This document shows, piece after piece, positions 19,014 through 26,831 of a stretch of 64,000 nt of DNA. Each line of letters begins with the position of its first letter. The first letter of the stretch is position 1. The DNA is taken from the NCBI GenBank assembly GCA_963708095.1, contig OY970182.1:4960001-5024000 (forward strand), in the 5' to 3' direction. The notes beneath the pieces are model-generated. The model searched no databases and was not told where the DNA came from. It was given only the letters and a program-made list of their open reading frames with translations. A program made the position numbers and the translations under genes. Origin of the DNA: JAJZVS01 sp963708095 (GTDB lineage: Bacteria > Pseudomonadota > Alphaproteobacteria > Acetobacterales > Acetobacteraceae).

Positions 19014-20627
19014 TCAAGCCGGTCTTCCGCGGCATCGGACGAGGTCTGGGAGGCTGAGGACGTCCGCATGTCCCGGCACGGCGAGCCTGTCGCCGAGGTA
19101 GTCCCAGAAGGCGATGCCGAGCTTGGTGCAGGTCTGCATGAGACCGAGGAAGGCATCGCGGCAGTCGCGGCCGGCGTCGCTGTGGGTTCCGCCGCTGATC
19201 TTTCGCTTGATGACGAGGGCGCGGATGTCGCGCTCGGAGCCGTTGGTGTGCCGCGGAATCTCGGGCCGGTCGAGCACCCTCAGCAGTTCGGGCTTGTTGG
19301 CATGCAGCCGCCCCAGCAGGCGATCGAGGGTGACGAAGCCGGTGCGGCGGTGGAAGACGCGATCGAACCGGGCGCGCAGCGCAGCACGGCAGTGCGGGGT
19401 CGGCGCGGCGCGATACGCCTTCAGCGCGGCATAGAGGCGCCAGATCAGTTCGCGCACGCGCGCCTGGGCGGCGCGATGCAGGTCCGTGAAGGTGTCGAGC
19501 TTGTGCACCGGCCGTTCCGCATGCACCCAACAGAGCGCGTGCCGGCCGACCGCGAACTGGCCGGCATCGTCGCTGACGATGACGGCCTCCCGCAGGAAAC
19601 CACGGTCGTGGATACTGCCCCACAGCGCGCCCTCGGTGGCGATCAGCACCGGGTTGGGCGCGACCCGCAGCGCGGCGAGGCCAAGGCGGTCGAGATGCGC
19701 CTGCCAGGCGGTGGCATCGGCAAACCGCCTTTCGGGCTCTGCCGCGAGGCGGCGGATCACCGGCCCGGCGAGGGCGCGGCTCTGCATGTAGGCCAGGGCC
19801 GGGGCGTTGATCACATAGTCGGTATGCCCGGCGCGCAGTAGATCGAGGAAGTTCAGCCGGCTCTTGCGTTCCCGGGTGCCGAACCAGGTGAAATCGTCGT
19901 TGCCGATCTGCGTGCTGAAACCGTTGGCGTTCCGATGCCGCGCCCCGGTGTCGTCAACCGTGATCCAGCCGGCGCTCTGCAAACCGGCGTGCAGCACCGC
20001 GCGGCTCTCGGCCAGGAAGCCGTCCTGGCGATCGATCAGCAGACGCATCACCTGACGCTTCGAGATGCCGATACCGATGGCCCGCAACTGTGCGGTCAGC
20101 CGCTCCACCGTCACCTGGCCCTGATGGTGCAGCAGCAGCACGAAGCGGCGCAGTTCCGGACCGAAATGGCCACTGATGCCCGCCGGCAGCGGTGCCAGCA
20201 CGGTCTGCCCGTCCGGCGTGAGCCAGTGTTCCCGCCGGTAGCGGATCACCTGGGCCCGCAGCACCAGGTCCTGCACCATGAAGCTCTCGTAGCCCTTGAA
20301 GCGCGATCCCGCCGGGGCGGCGATCCGGAGGACATGCTCCTCCACGCTGACCCGTGGCGCCGATTTGCCGCGGCCCGGACGCTTATCGGGGCGCGGCGAG
20401 GCCCGCGCGCTCGTCCCCTCCATGCCGCCCGGCTTGAGCTGCGGGCGCGGGCTTACCCCCTTCAGCCGCGCGATCTCCTCGCGCTGCTTGGCGACAAGCT
20501 GCTTGAGTTCCACGACCTCGCCCAACAGCTTCCCCAGCAGAGCTTCCAGCTCCGGGCGCGGCAGGCCAGACAGGTCAATCGGCGGAGACACACGAAGCTG
20601 GAATCGAACCGCCCCGCGTCGGGTCAA
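19014..20627 (-). CDS. IS66-family transposase
   Basis: 537 residues filling the element. After an N-terminal leucine-zipper-like helix (LEALLGKLLGEVVELKQLVA) comes a basic linker. The DDE core follows: SAGWITVDDTGARHRNANG (first Asp region), then AVIVSDDAGQFAVGRHALCW (second Asp) with WVHAERPVHKL. Near the C-terminus IPRHTNGSERDIRALVIKRK holds the family E/N motif region, and ISGGTHSDAGRDCRDAFLGL is characteristic of IS66 TnpC. The frame is intact, so the protein may be active. It starts 15 bp inside the right inverted repeat. Confidence 0.92.
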   Translation of the reverse strand: MTRRGAVRFQLRVSPPIDLSGLPRPELEALLGKLLGEVVELKQLVAKQREEIARLKGVSPRPQLKPGGMEGTSARASPRPDKRPGRGKSAPRVSVEEHVLRIAAPAGSRFKGYESFMVQDLVLRAQVIRYRREHWLTPDGQTVLAPLPAGISGHFGPELRRFVLLLHHQGQVTVERLTAQLRAIGIGISKRQVMRLLIDRQDGFLAESRAVLHAGLQSAGWITVDDTGARHRNANGFSTQIGNDDFTWFGTRERKSRLNFLDLLRAGHTDYVINAPALAYMQSRALAGPVIRRLAAEPERRFADATAWQAHLDRLGLAALRVAPNPVLIATEGALWGSIHDRGFLREAVIVSDDAGQFAVGRHALCWVHAERPVHKLDTFTDLHRAAQARVRELIWRLYAALKAYRAAPTPHCRAALRARFDRVFHRRTGFVTLDRLLGRLHANKPELLRVLDRPEIPRHTNGSERDIRALVIKRKISGGTHSDAGRDCRDAFLGLMQTCTKLGIAFWDYLGDRLAVPGHADVLSLPDLVRCRGRPA

Positions 20628-20641
20628 GAAAAATCAGCGCA

Positions 20642-20666
20642 GCGCCCGGGGTTTTGCCCCGGCTAC
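20642..20666 (-). repeat. IS66 terminal inverted repeat, right
   Basis: 25-bp terminal repeat, the reverse complement of the left copy apart from two positions. The remaining 76 bp to the tRNA fragment hold no gene. Confidence 0.8.
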
Positions 20667-20742
20667 GATGGTGCGGGATAACTGATTGATTTATCGTGTA
20701 GTTTCGAACGGGATAGAAGCGCAGCGAAGGCCAGATCAGAAA

Positions 20743-20787
20743 TTCGTAATCAGTAGGTCCTCGGTTCAATTCCGAGCGTCGGCACCA
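20743..20787 (+). other. 3' fragment of tRNA-Thr(CGT): probable integrase attachment site
   Basis: The sequence runs from anticodon loop TTCGTAA (anticodon CGT) through the anticodon 3' stem, variable loop AGGTC and T arm CTCGG-TTCAATT-CCGAG to acceptor half CGTCGGC and ACCA. The 5' half of the tRNA (acceptor, D arm, 5' anticodon stem) is absent. A tRNA tail beginning at the anticodon loop is the classic crossover segment of tyrosine-recombinase islands. No intact tRNA-Thr(CGT) or integrase was seen in the window. Confidence 0.75.
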
Positions 20788-20887
20788 GAAAAATCAATCG
20801 GTTGCGACGATCCAAGGCGCCGCAGCGAAGTACTCGACTGGCGCGGGGCATCGCTCGGGCATCCGCGCCGGCTGATGATTAGCCTCG

Positions 20888-21231
20888 CCGCCGGCTGGGA
20901 CCGGGTCGGGGCGCGGCGCACCCTCAGGCGCCGGATGGGGCGGGCATCGGCTGCCAGGATGCGGAACCCCACACCGGATAGGGTGCCCGATCGCTTCGCC
21001 GCGCCCCGGAACGCGGCCCGCGAGGGTGAAGACCAGGCCACCGATCGTGTCGATGTCGGCATCGCGCTCGCCTTGGGTCAGCACCTCGCCGACCCGCGCC
21101 GCGAAGGCCTCGATCGGCAGGCGGCCATCGATATCGAGCGAACCATCGCCGTGCTCGGTCACCATCAGCACCTGCACCTCACGGTTGAAGCCGCGCGCGG
21201 TGCGCTGGGTCGACGGCCTTCCTCCTGTCAC
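20888..21231 (-). pseudogene. CorC/HlyC C-terminal domain remnant, truncated and frameshifted
   Basis: The minus strand shows VDGR-type core sequence LDIDGRLPIEAFAARVGEVL then DADIDTIGGLVFTLAGRVPG, typical of the CorC_HlyC transporter-associated domain. The frame is then lost near 20985. It resumes in another frame as SGVGFRILAADARPIRRLRV, the normal end of this domain. The DUF21 membrane and CBS domains that should precede it are missing. It is a decayed fragment next to the tRNA-Thr scar. Confidence 0.7.
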
Positions 21232-21339
21232 CGAAGCATCCCCTGATCGTCATCAGGGCGACATGACAATCATCTAGACATCTGCGTGCTGAATGGCGCG
21301 TTCCGATGCCGCTTTCTTCAGGTGGAGTACGATTCCGAA

Positions 21340-22161
21340 ATGCTAAGGCTCGACCATCTCGGCAAACGGTTTGGGCAGAAGCAAGTGATCGTGGATGTGT
21401 CCGTCGATATTCCGGCGGGGCAGATGGTCGGCGTGATCGGCCGGTCGGGCGCGGGCAAATCCACGATGCTGCGCCTGATCAATCGGCTGGCCGAGCCCAG
21501 CAGTGGAACGATCCGCTTCGACGACATGGATGTCGGCGCGCTCAGCGGGCGCAAGCTGCGGGAATGGCGGACGCATTGCGCCATGATCTTCCAGCAGTTC
21601 AACCTTGTCGGCCGGCTCGATGTGTTGACCAATGTGATGATCGGTCGGCTCAGTCACCACGGTACTCTCGCGACGTTGTTCAAGTGCTTCAGCGCGGAGG
21701 ATCGGGCGCGTGCGATCGCAGCTCTCGCACGCTTCGATCTGCATGAGCATGCGCTGCAGCGCGCCGACACGCTCTCCGGCGGGCAGCAGCAGCGTGTGGC
21801 AATCGCCCGCGCATTGGTACAGGAGCCACGGATCGTGCTGGCGGATGAGCCGATCGCCTCCCTCGATCCGCGCACCGCGCGCCGGGTGATGGATGCGCTG
21901 CGAGCGATCAACCGCCAGGACGGCATCACCGTCGTATGTAACCTGCACACGCTGGACACCGCGCGTGCCTATTGCGATCGCATTATCGCGCTCAGCCACG
22001 GGCGCGTCGTCTTCGATGGCGTGCCGGACATGCTGACGAACGCGCGCGCACGCGAGATCTATGGTGTCGAGGCCGACGAAGGTGGCTTCGACGAGGCGAT
22101 CACTTCGACCGCGCTGACACGACCCGCGACTGTTAGCCAGCCCATCGAGGCCATCGCCTGA
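21340..22161 (+). CDS. phnC: phosphonate-type ABC transporter ATP-binding protein
   Basis: 273 residues from ATG 21340 (GGTGGAG at 21321-21327); the frame is open upstream to 21286 without a better start. Walker A is GRSGAGKST, the signature is LSGGQQQR and Walker B IVLADEPIASLD, with the H-loop in VVCNLHTLDTA. The pattern MIFQQFNLVGRLDVLTNVMI and the C-terminal DRIIALSHGRVVFDG match PhnC. It powers uptake of phosphonate, phosphite or a related phosphorus compound with the three genes downstream. C-P lyase genes are absent nearby. Confidence 0.93.
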   Translation: MLRLDHLGKRFGQKQVIVDVSVDIPAGQMVGVIGRSGAGKSTMLRLINRLAEPSSGTIRFDDMDVGALSGRKLREWRTHCAMIFQQFNLVGRLDVLTNVMIGRLSHHGTLATLFKCFSAEDRARAIAALARFDLHEHALQRADTLSGGQQQRVAIARALVQEPRIVLADEPIASLDPRTARRVMDALRAINRQDGITVVCNLHTLDTARAYCDRIIALSHGRVVFDGVPDMLTNARAREIYGVEADEGGFDEAITSTALTRPATVSQPIEAIA

Positions 22162-22198
22162 CGTCATCCCTTACGGCAGCAATCAGGAGAAATTTCCG

Positions 22199-23128
22199 AT
22201 GATCACCCGACGTCGGCTGGGTTTGGCCGCGCCAGCGTTTCTTGGCATGGCGACACTCGGCGTCCGTCCTGCGCGGGCGGCCGAGGATTGGCGCAAGCAA
22301 TTCCCGACCATTGTGTTCGGCACCGTCACCGGCGAGAACGCCGGCGATCGCGTCAAGCGCTATAAGCCGGCTGAGGATTATCTCTCCCACATGCTGGGGG
22401 TGAAGATCGGTTGGGCCGAGGCGACCGATTATGCCGGCATCATCCAGGGCATCATCTCGAAGAAGGTCCAACTCGCGCATCTCGGTCCGGCTTCCTTCGC
22501 GAAGACCTGGATCCTGTCGCATGGTCAAGTGGTCCCGATTGCCGAGCAACTCGACCAGTACGGCAACCATGGCTATTATTCGGTGACGCTGGTCCGCAAG
22601 GACAGCCCGTACAACACGATCGCCGACCTCAAGGGCAAGACCTACGCCTTTGCCGACCCGAACAGCACGTCCGGCTTCCAGGCGCCGTCCTATTTTCTGA
22701 CCAAGGACGGCTATCCGCCGCAAAGCTTCTTCGGCAAGACGATGTTCTCCGGTAGCCATGAGAACAGCGTCATGGCGCTGTACCACAAGAACGTCGATGC
22801 TGTCTCCACGTGGTGGAACAACGATACGCTCTCCAACCCCGCGCTGATGGCCAAGAAGGGAATGATCCCCGCTGGCTGGTGGAAAGTGATCTGGAAGTCG
22901 CCGATGCTTCCTTCGGACCCCTGGGCGATGCCAACCTGGTTGCCGCAACAGATGCGCGACGATGTGACCAAGGCGGTGCTCGATATGCCGAAGAACGGCA
23001 AGGAAGCGTTCGCGGTGATATCAAGCGGACTCTCGACCGGTTTCGCGCCGGGCAATATCGCGGATTATAAGCCGATCATCGAGCTGGTGAAGTACAACGC
23101 CGAGCATCATGTCGGCCAGACCGGCTGA
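22199..23128 (+). CDS. phnD: phosphonate-type ABC transporter substrate-binding protein
   Basis: 309 residues. The N-terminus MITRRRLGLAAPAFLGMATL ends in ARAA, a probable Tat-type export signal, so the mature protein is periplasmic. The body has the PhnD pattern VFGTVTGENAGDRVKRYKPA, VKIGWAEATDYAGIIQGI and VQLAHLGPASFAKTWI, then DLKGKTYAFADPNSTSGFQA. The distinctive tail FGKTMFSGSHENSVMALYHK is shared by PhnD/PtxB-like proteins. The ligand cannot be decided between phosphonates and phosphite. The ribosome site is AGGAGAAA just before ATG 22199. Confidence 0.93.
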   Translation: MITRRRLGLAAPAFLGMATLGVRPARAAEDWRKQFPTIVFGTVTGENAGDRVKRYKPAEDYLSHMLGVKIGWAEATDYAGIIQGIISKKVQLAHLGPASFAKTWILSHGQVVPIAEQLDQYGNHGYYSVTLVRKDSPYNTIADLKGKTYAFADPNSTSGFQAPSYFLTKDGYPPQSFFGKTMFSGSHENSVMALYHKNVDAVSTWWNNDTLSNPALMAKKGMIPAGWWKVIWKSPMLPSDPWAMPTWLPQQMRDDVTKAVLDMPKNGKEAFAVISSGLSTGFAPGNIADYKPIIELVKYNAEHHVGQTG

Positions 23129-24044
23129 AACCGCAAGCCGGGCGGCCTGCGTGCCGCCCGGTCCCGCCGGTCCCGCTGATCCCGCTTCCGGCCTCGGCGG
23201 CGGTTTCGAGCAGACCTGGCAGGCCGCGCGGCGGCGGCGGAGGCGGCGTGACGCACTCTGCGGTCTTGCATTCCTCATCGCGCTTGCGGCCTCGTTCCAG
23301 TTGGGCAAGGTACGCCTCGACACCTTTCTCGCGGGGCTGCCGCAATTCGCCGATTATTTTGTCTCGATCGCACCCAACCTGCATTTGGCCACGCTTGGCC
23401 ATGATCTTGGCGCCTGGTACTGGAATCTCGGCCGCTGGCTCCGCTCATTGCTCGACACGTTGCTGATGGCGTTCGCGGCGACGTTGCTTGGCTTCTGTGG
23501 CGGCCTCGTGCTGGCCATGCCGGCGTCGCGCAACCTCGCGCCGTGGCGCGGCAGCCGCTGGGCGGCGTTGCGCATCGCCGAGTTCTGCCGCTCGATCCCC
23601 GAGTTGGTCAGCGCCACGATCTTCGTCTTCGCCTTCGGCATCGGGCCTTTCGCCGGCGTTTTGGCGCTGGCGCTGCACAGCGCGGGTGCGCTCGGCAAGC
23701 TCTTTGGCGAGGTGAACGAGAATCTCGAGATGGGGGCGGCCGATGCGGTGTGCGCCAGCGGCGGCAATTGGCTGCAGATGGTGCGCTACGGCGTCATACC
23801 CGCGGCGATGCCGAACTACCTCAGCTACACTCTGCTACGCTTCGAGATCAATGTGCGCTCCGCGACCATCCTTGGCTTCGTGGGAGCGGGGGGCATCGGG
23901 CAGGATCTGATGTATGTGGTCCGCGAGTTCCTGTACCAGGACGTGAGCGCAATCGTCCTGCTGATCATCGTCGTCGTGTTCGCGATCGATCTTCTTTCCG
24001 AACGTCTTCGCCATCGCGTGCTGGGGCGGGAGACATTGGCGTGA
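23109..24044 (+). CDS. phnE: phosphonate-type ABC transporter permease (first copy)
   Basis: 311 residues, overlapping the end of phnD by 20 bp. A Gly/Pro-rich cytoplasmic N-terminus is followed by six or so membrane segments, including ALCGLAFLIALAASFQLG and LLMAFAATLLGFCGGLVLAM. The permease coupling motif is EMGAADAVCASGGNWLQMVR. The segment ATILGFVGAGGIGQDLMYVV is diagnostic of PhnE. It forms the channel with the second copy. Confidence 0.92.
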   Translation: MSARPAETASRAACVPPGPAGPADPASGLGGGFEQTWQAARRRRRRRDALCGLAFLIALAASFQLGKVRLDTFLAGLPQFADYFVSIAPNLHLATLGHDLGAWYWNLGRWLRSLLDTLLMAFAATLLGFCGGLVLAMPASRNLAPWRGSRWAALRIAEFCRSIPELVSATIFVFAFGIGPFAGVLALALHSAGALGKLFGEVNENLEMGAADAVCASGGNWLQMVRYGVIPAAMPNYLSYTLLRFEINVRSATILGFVGAGGIGQDLMYVVREFLYQDVSAIVLLIIVVVFAIDLLSERLRHRVLGRETLA

Positions 24045-24907
24045 GCGGCGTGTTGACGCAGCGCGATGTCGCGGCGTTGCGTGCGCTGCATCCGCAGGCC
24101 TTCGGGCCATCGTTGCGCGTTCGTGCGATCCGCTGGGCCGGCGGCGCTGGCGCAGCGGTGCTCGCGGCCTTGCTCTTCGGCCACCTCGGCTTCTTCAACT
24201 GGACGATGATCGGCACCGGTCTTGGCCGGCTCGGCGGCATATTGGGATTCATGCTGCCGCCCGGTGGGTTCGACGATCTGGATCAACTCCTCTACGCCGT
24301 GCTGCAGACCCTGGCGATGGCCTTCGCCGGCAGCGTGCTCGCCAATATCATCGCCGTGCCGATCGGCTTCCTGGCGGCGCGGAACGTGGTGCGCTCGGCA
24401 CTGCTGCACTTCCTGGTGCGTCGGGTGCTCGACGCCATTCGCGGCGTCGATGTGCTGATCTGGGCGCTGATCTTCATCAGTGTCGTCGGGCTAGGACCCT
24501 TCGCCGGCATTCTCGCGATCATCGTCAGCGATACGGGCGCTCTGGCCAAGCTCTATGCCGAGGCGATCGAGGCCGTGGATCGGCGGCAGCGGGAGGCGGT
24601 GCAGGCCACGGGCGCCAGCCGCTTGCAGGTGATCCGCTACGGGATCGTTCCACAGGTGCTGCCGCTGATCCTGAGCAACGCGATCTATTTCTTCGAGAGC
24701 AACACGCGCAACGCGACCGTGCTCGGCGTGGTCGGCGCCGGCGGCATCGGTCTGGCGCTGTTCGACCGAATCGGCGTCGATGACTGGCACAGCGCTTCGT
24801 TGGTTATTCTGCTGATCCTGCTGACGGTCTACAGCATCGACACGCTGACCGGCGGCGTCCGCCGACGGCTTTCCGGACGCGACCGGCGGGGTGATCGGGT
24901 GGGTTGA
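24041..24907 (+). CDS. phnE: phosphonate-type ABC transporter permease (second copy)
   Basis: 288 residues from GTG 24041, overlapping the first phnE stop by 4 bp (GTGA), so the two are translationally coupled. Membrane segments include ALLFGHLGFF and TLAMAFAGSVLANIIAVPIG. The coupling region reads EAVQATGASRLQVIRYGIVP, and the conserved NATVLGVVGAGGIGLALFD is kept. It is a divergent paralogue of the preceding gene, as usual for phnCDE1E2 operons, and is the last gene of this transcript. Confidence 0.92.
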   Translation: MSGVLTQRDVAALRALHPQAFGPSLRVRAIRWAGGAGAAVLAALLFGHLGFFNWTMIGTGLGRLGGILGFMLPPGGFDDLDQLLYAVLQTLAMAFAGSVLANIIAVPIGFLAARNVVRSALLHFLVRRVLDAIRGVDVLIWALIFISVVGLGPFAGILAIIVSDTGALAKLYAEAIEAVDRRQREAVQATGASRLQVIRYGIVPQVLPLILSNAIYFFESNTRNATVLGVVGAGGIGLALFDRIGVDDWHSASLVILLILLTVYSIDTLTGGVRRRLSGRDRRGDRVG

Positions 24908-25288
24908 GAGCGGTTTCATGAACCCAGTCCCGGCCCTGTCGAGCCGGGTCGGGAATGCGCGCTGTTCGGGGAAGACCTCCCGCACCGCCTAGCGAAATCG
25001 CTGGCGCAGCGCTGTAAAACAGCGTGCAAAACCTTCCAGATTCTGGAGCGTGTCCCGGGGGGTCGACAGAACCACCGTCACTCCCCGGGCTGCGCTGCCC
25101 GGACCTTCTTCATCCGCGCGCCATCCGCATAGCGCCGGAAGAAACGAAACAGTAACTGAACGTTAACAAAATGCTTCACGTGAAGCATTCTTTGATATCG
25201 AAGGATCGCCCGCCCGGCGGTTCCACATGACCCGCCGCCACCCCGCACCCTCCGACACCGGCCCGCCCGCTCCCCCGGAGCAACCGCC
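24908..25288. other. convergent intergenic region
   Basis: No gene is seen between phnE and the 3' end of pgpA. It marks the change from the less GC-rich accessory DNA to the very GC-rich core. A GC-rich imperfect dyad (CCCGGGG near 25055 with CCCCGGG near 25084) and the palindrome at 25170 are the only structures noticed. Confidence 0.5.
25170..25189. terminator. bidirectional terminator candidate (20-bp palindrome)
   Basis: AATGCTTCACGTGAAGCATT is a perfect 20-bp palindrome that can fold as an 8-bp stem with an ACGT loop. An A-rich run (AACAAA) precedes it and CTTTG follows, so both strands have a U-rich tail. It lies between convergent phnE and pgpA. A dimeric-protein operator is the alternative reading. 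Confidence 0.55.
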
Positions 25289-25759
25289 CTACCCCCATAC
25301 CCCGGGCCACCCCATCCGCACCCCCCAGAGCACCACGGCCACCACCGCCCCCGCGATCAGATCGTCCCCCATCACCCCCCACGCCCCGCCCTGCCGGTCC
25401 GCCCATCCCACCGGCCCCGGCTTCGCCACATCCAGCAGCCGGAACAGCGCAAATGCCGCCAGCAGCCCCCACGGTGCCGGTATCCCAACCTCCGCCCGCG
25501 CCAGCCCGAGCAGTGCGAGCCACTGCCCGGCCACCTCGTCGATCACCACGAACCCCGGATCTCCCCCGATCCCGGCCGCACGGATCGCCCACACGCCCCC
25601 CAGGCTGGCTGCCGCCGCCGCCACGGCCAGCACCGGCCACCCGAGCGCCAGCAGCCCAGCCCCCAGCAGCACCGCCACGGCCGAGGCGGCCGTGCCAGGT
25701 GCCGGCCGCACCAGCCCCACCCCGCCGCCGACTGCGATCCACCATGCCGCCCGCCTCAT
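25289..25759 (-). CDS. pgpA: phosphatidylglycerophosphatase A
   Basis: 156 residues, dephosphorylating phosphatidylglycerol phosphate in phospholipid synthesis at the inner membrane. The family pattern is clear: GLVRPAPGTAAS near residue 17, then GDPGFVVIDEVAGQWLAL, then LLDVAKPGPVGWADR and WGVMGDDLIAGAVV, which together supply the acidic active-site residues. The remainder is hydrophobic, with several membrane segments. It lies 24 bp downstream of the hydrolase gene on the same strand, possibly one transcript. The frame stays open beyond the stop only in shadow frames. Confidence 0.92.
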   Translation of the reverse strand: MRRAAWWIAVGGGVGLVRPAPGTAASAVAVLLGAGLLALGWPVLAVAAAAASLGGVWAIRAAGIGGDPGFVVIDEVAGQWLALLGLARAEVGIPAPWGLLAAFALFRLLDVAKPGPVGWADRQGGAWGVMGDDLIAGAVVAVVLWGVRMGWPGVWG

Positions 25760-25783
25760 GCCCCCCGCCTCATCCCGCCCGCC

Positions 25784-26677
25784 TCATACCGACCCCGGAG
25801 GCGCGACCTCGGCCAGGAACACCTCCAACGCCGCCGCCACCTCCGGCTCGGCCAAGGTCGGCGCGTGGCCGACGCCAGGCACGCGCACGAGCCGCAGCGC
25901 CGCCCGCGCCTCCTGCCGCGCCGCTACCATCCGCGCCACCGTCTCCCCGGTCAGGATGTCGCTGACCGTCCCGTGCACCAACAGCAGCGGCACCGGCGCC
26001 AGCGCGCGGAACAGCGGCCATAGATCGGGCGTCGGCGCATCGAGCAGTGCCGCGACCCGCGTGTCCCACAGCGGATGCCACCTCCCATCCGCTTCCGGCG
26101 CGTAAGTGAGCGCCGCCATCGCCCGCCAGGCGGCGGCGTCGGCCAAAGAAAGCGGCGGCAGCAGCCCGCGCAGATACGCGACGCAGGCGTCCAGATCGGG
26201 CAGCGCCGGGTCGGTCGCCACGAACTGCCGGACGAACGCCGCCCCGCCCGAGCCCACCTCTGGCCCGATGTCGTTCAGCACCACCGCCGCGAGCAGCCCC
26301 GGCCGGGCCGCCGCCAGCCCCATCGCCAGCAGGCCGCCGAAACTGGTGCCGACCACCACCGCCCGATGCAGATGCAGCGCCGCCGCCACGTCCATCACGT
26401 CGCGCAGGCACGCCTCCGGCCCGTAGCGCGTCGGCGCCGCCCCGGCGGGCAGCCGGAACGAGCCGCCGCGGCCCGCATAATCGACCGACACCACCCGCCG
26501 TCCGGCCCCGACGCCGGCCGCCAGCACGGCAAAATCCCCCGCCGTCCGAACGATCCCCGGCAGGCACAGCAACGGCAGCCCGGTCGCGGTGCCGAGCGCC
26601 GGCCATTCCAGGACACGCAATGTCTGCCCGTCCCAGGCGGACAGGTGGTGTACGTTCGGCATGGCGAGGCCGGACAT
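25784..26677 (-). CDS. alpha/beta-fold hydrolase
   Basis: 297 residues from ATG 26677 (ATG 26662 is the alternative; neither has a strong ribosome site). The fold shows LPLLCLPGIVRTAGDFAVLA (oxyanion loop), VVSVDYAGRGGS, the nucleophile elbow VVGTSFGGLLAMGLA and LNDIGPEV. The acid region is LLLVHGTVSDILTGE and the catalytic His lies in VPGVGHAPTLAEPE. The order Ser-Asp-His is complete, so it should be active. The substrate is unknown. It sits between pgpA and the lytic transglycosylase, all on the minus strand. Confidence 0.85.
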   Translation of the reverse strand: MSGLAMPNVHHLSAWDGQTLRVLEWPALGTATGLPLLCLPGIVRTAGDFAVLAAGVGAGRRVVSVDYAGRGGSFRLPAGAAPTRYGPEACLRDVMDVAAALHLHRAVVVGTSFGGLLAMGLAAARPGLLAAVVLNDIGPEVGSGGAAFVRQFVATDPALPDLDACVAYLRGLLPPLSLADAAAWRAMAALTYAPEADGRWHPLWDTRVAALLDAPTPDLWPLFRALAPVPLLLVHGTVSDILTGETVARMVAARQEARAALRLVRVPGVGHAPTLAEPEVAAALEVFLAEVAPPGSV

Positions 26678-26831
26678 CAGCCGCCGCTGCCGCGAGGGCC
26701 GCGTGGGCGGGCGTGGTGTTGCCACCCGGCCGACTGCCGCGGTGCTCGCCCCGCCCGGGGGCCCCACGGCCGCGACCGCCGCCGCGTGCTGGCGCATGGA
26801 TCCCGGGCTGCCTCTCGCCGCAACGGGTCGC

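Larger units (their letters stand above)
18983..20666 (-). mobile_element. IS66-family insertion sequence (single-ORF type)
   Basis: A 1.68-kb element bounded by 25-bp imperfect inverted repeats: GTAACCGGGGCAAAACCCCG at 18983 onward and its counterpart GTAGCCGGGGCAAAACCCCG read inward from 20666. It carries only the large transposase, as in the ISBst12-like subgroup that lacks the small tnpA and tnpB genes. The adjoining 8 bp differ (TCTCAAAA on the left, GATGGTGC on the right), so no target duplication is seen. Recombination after insertion is one explanation. Confidence 0.85.
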
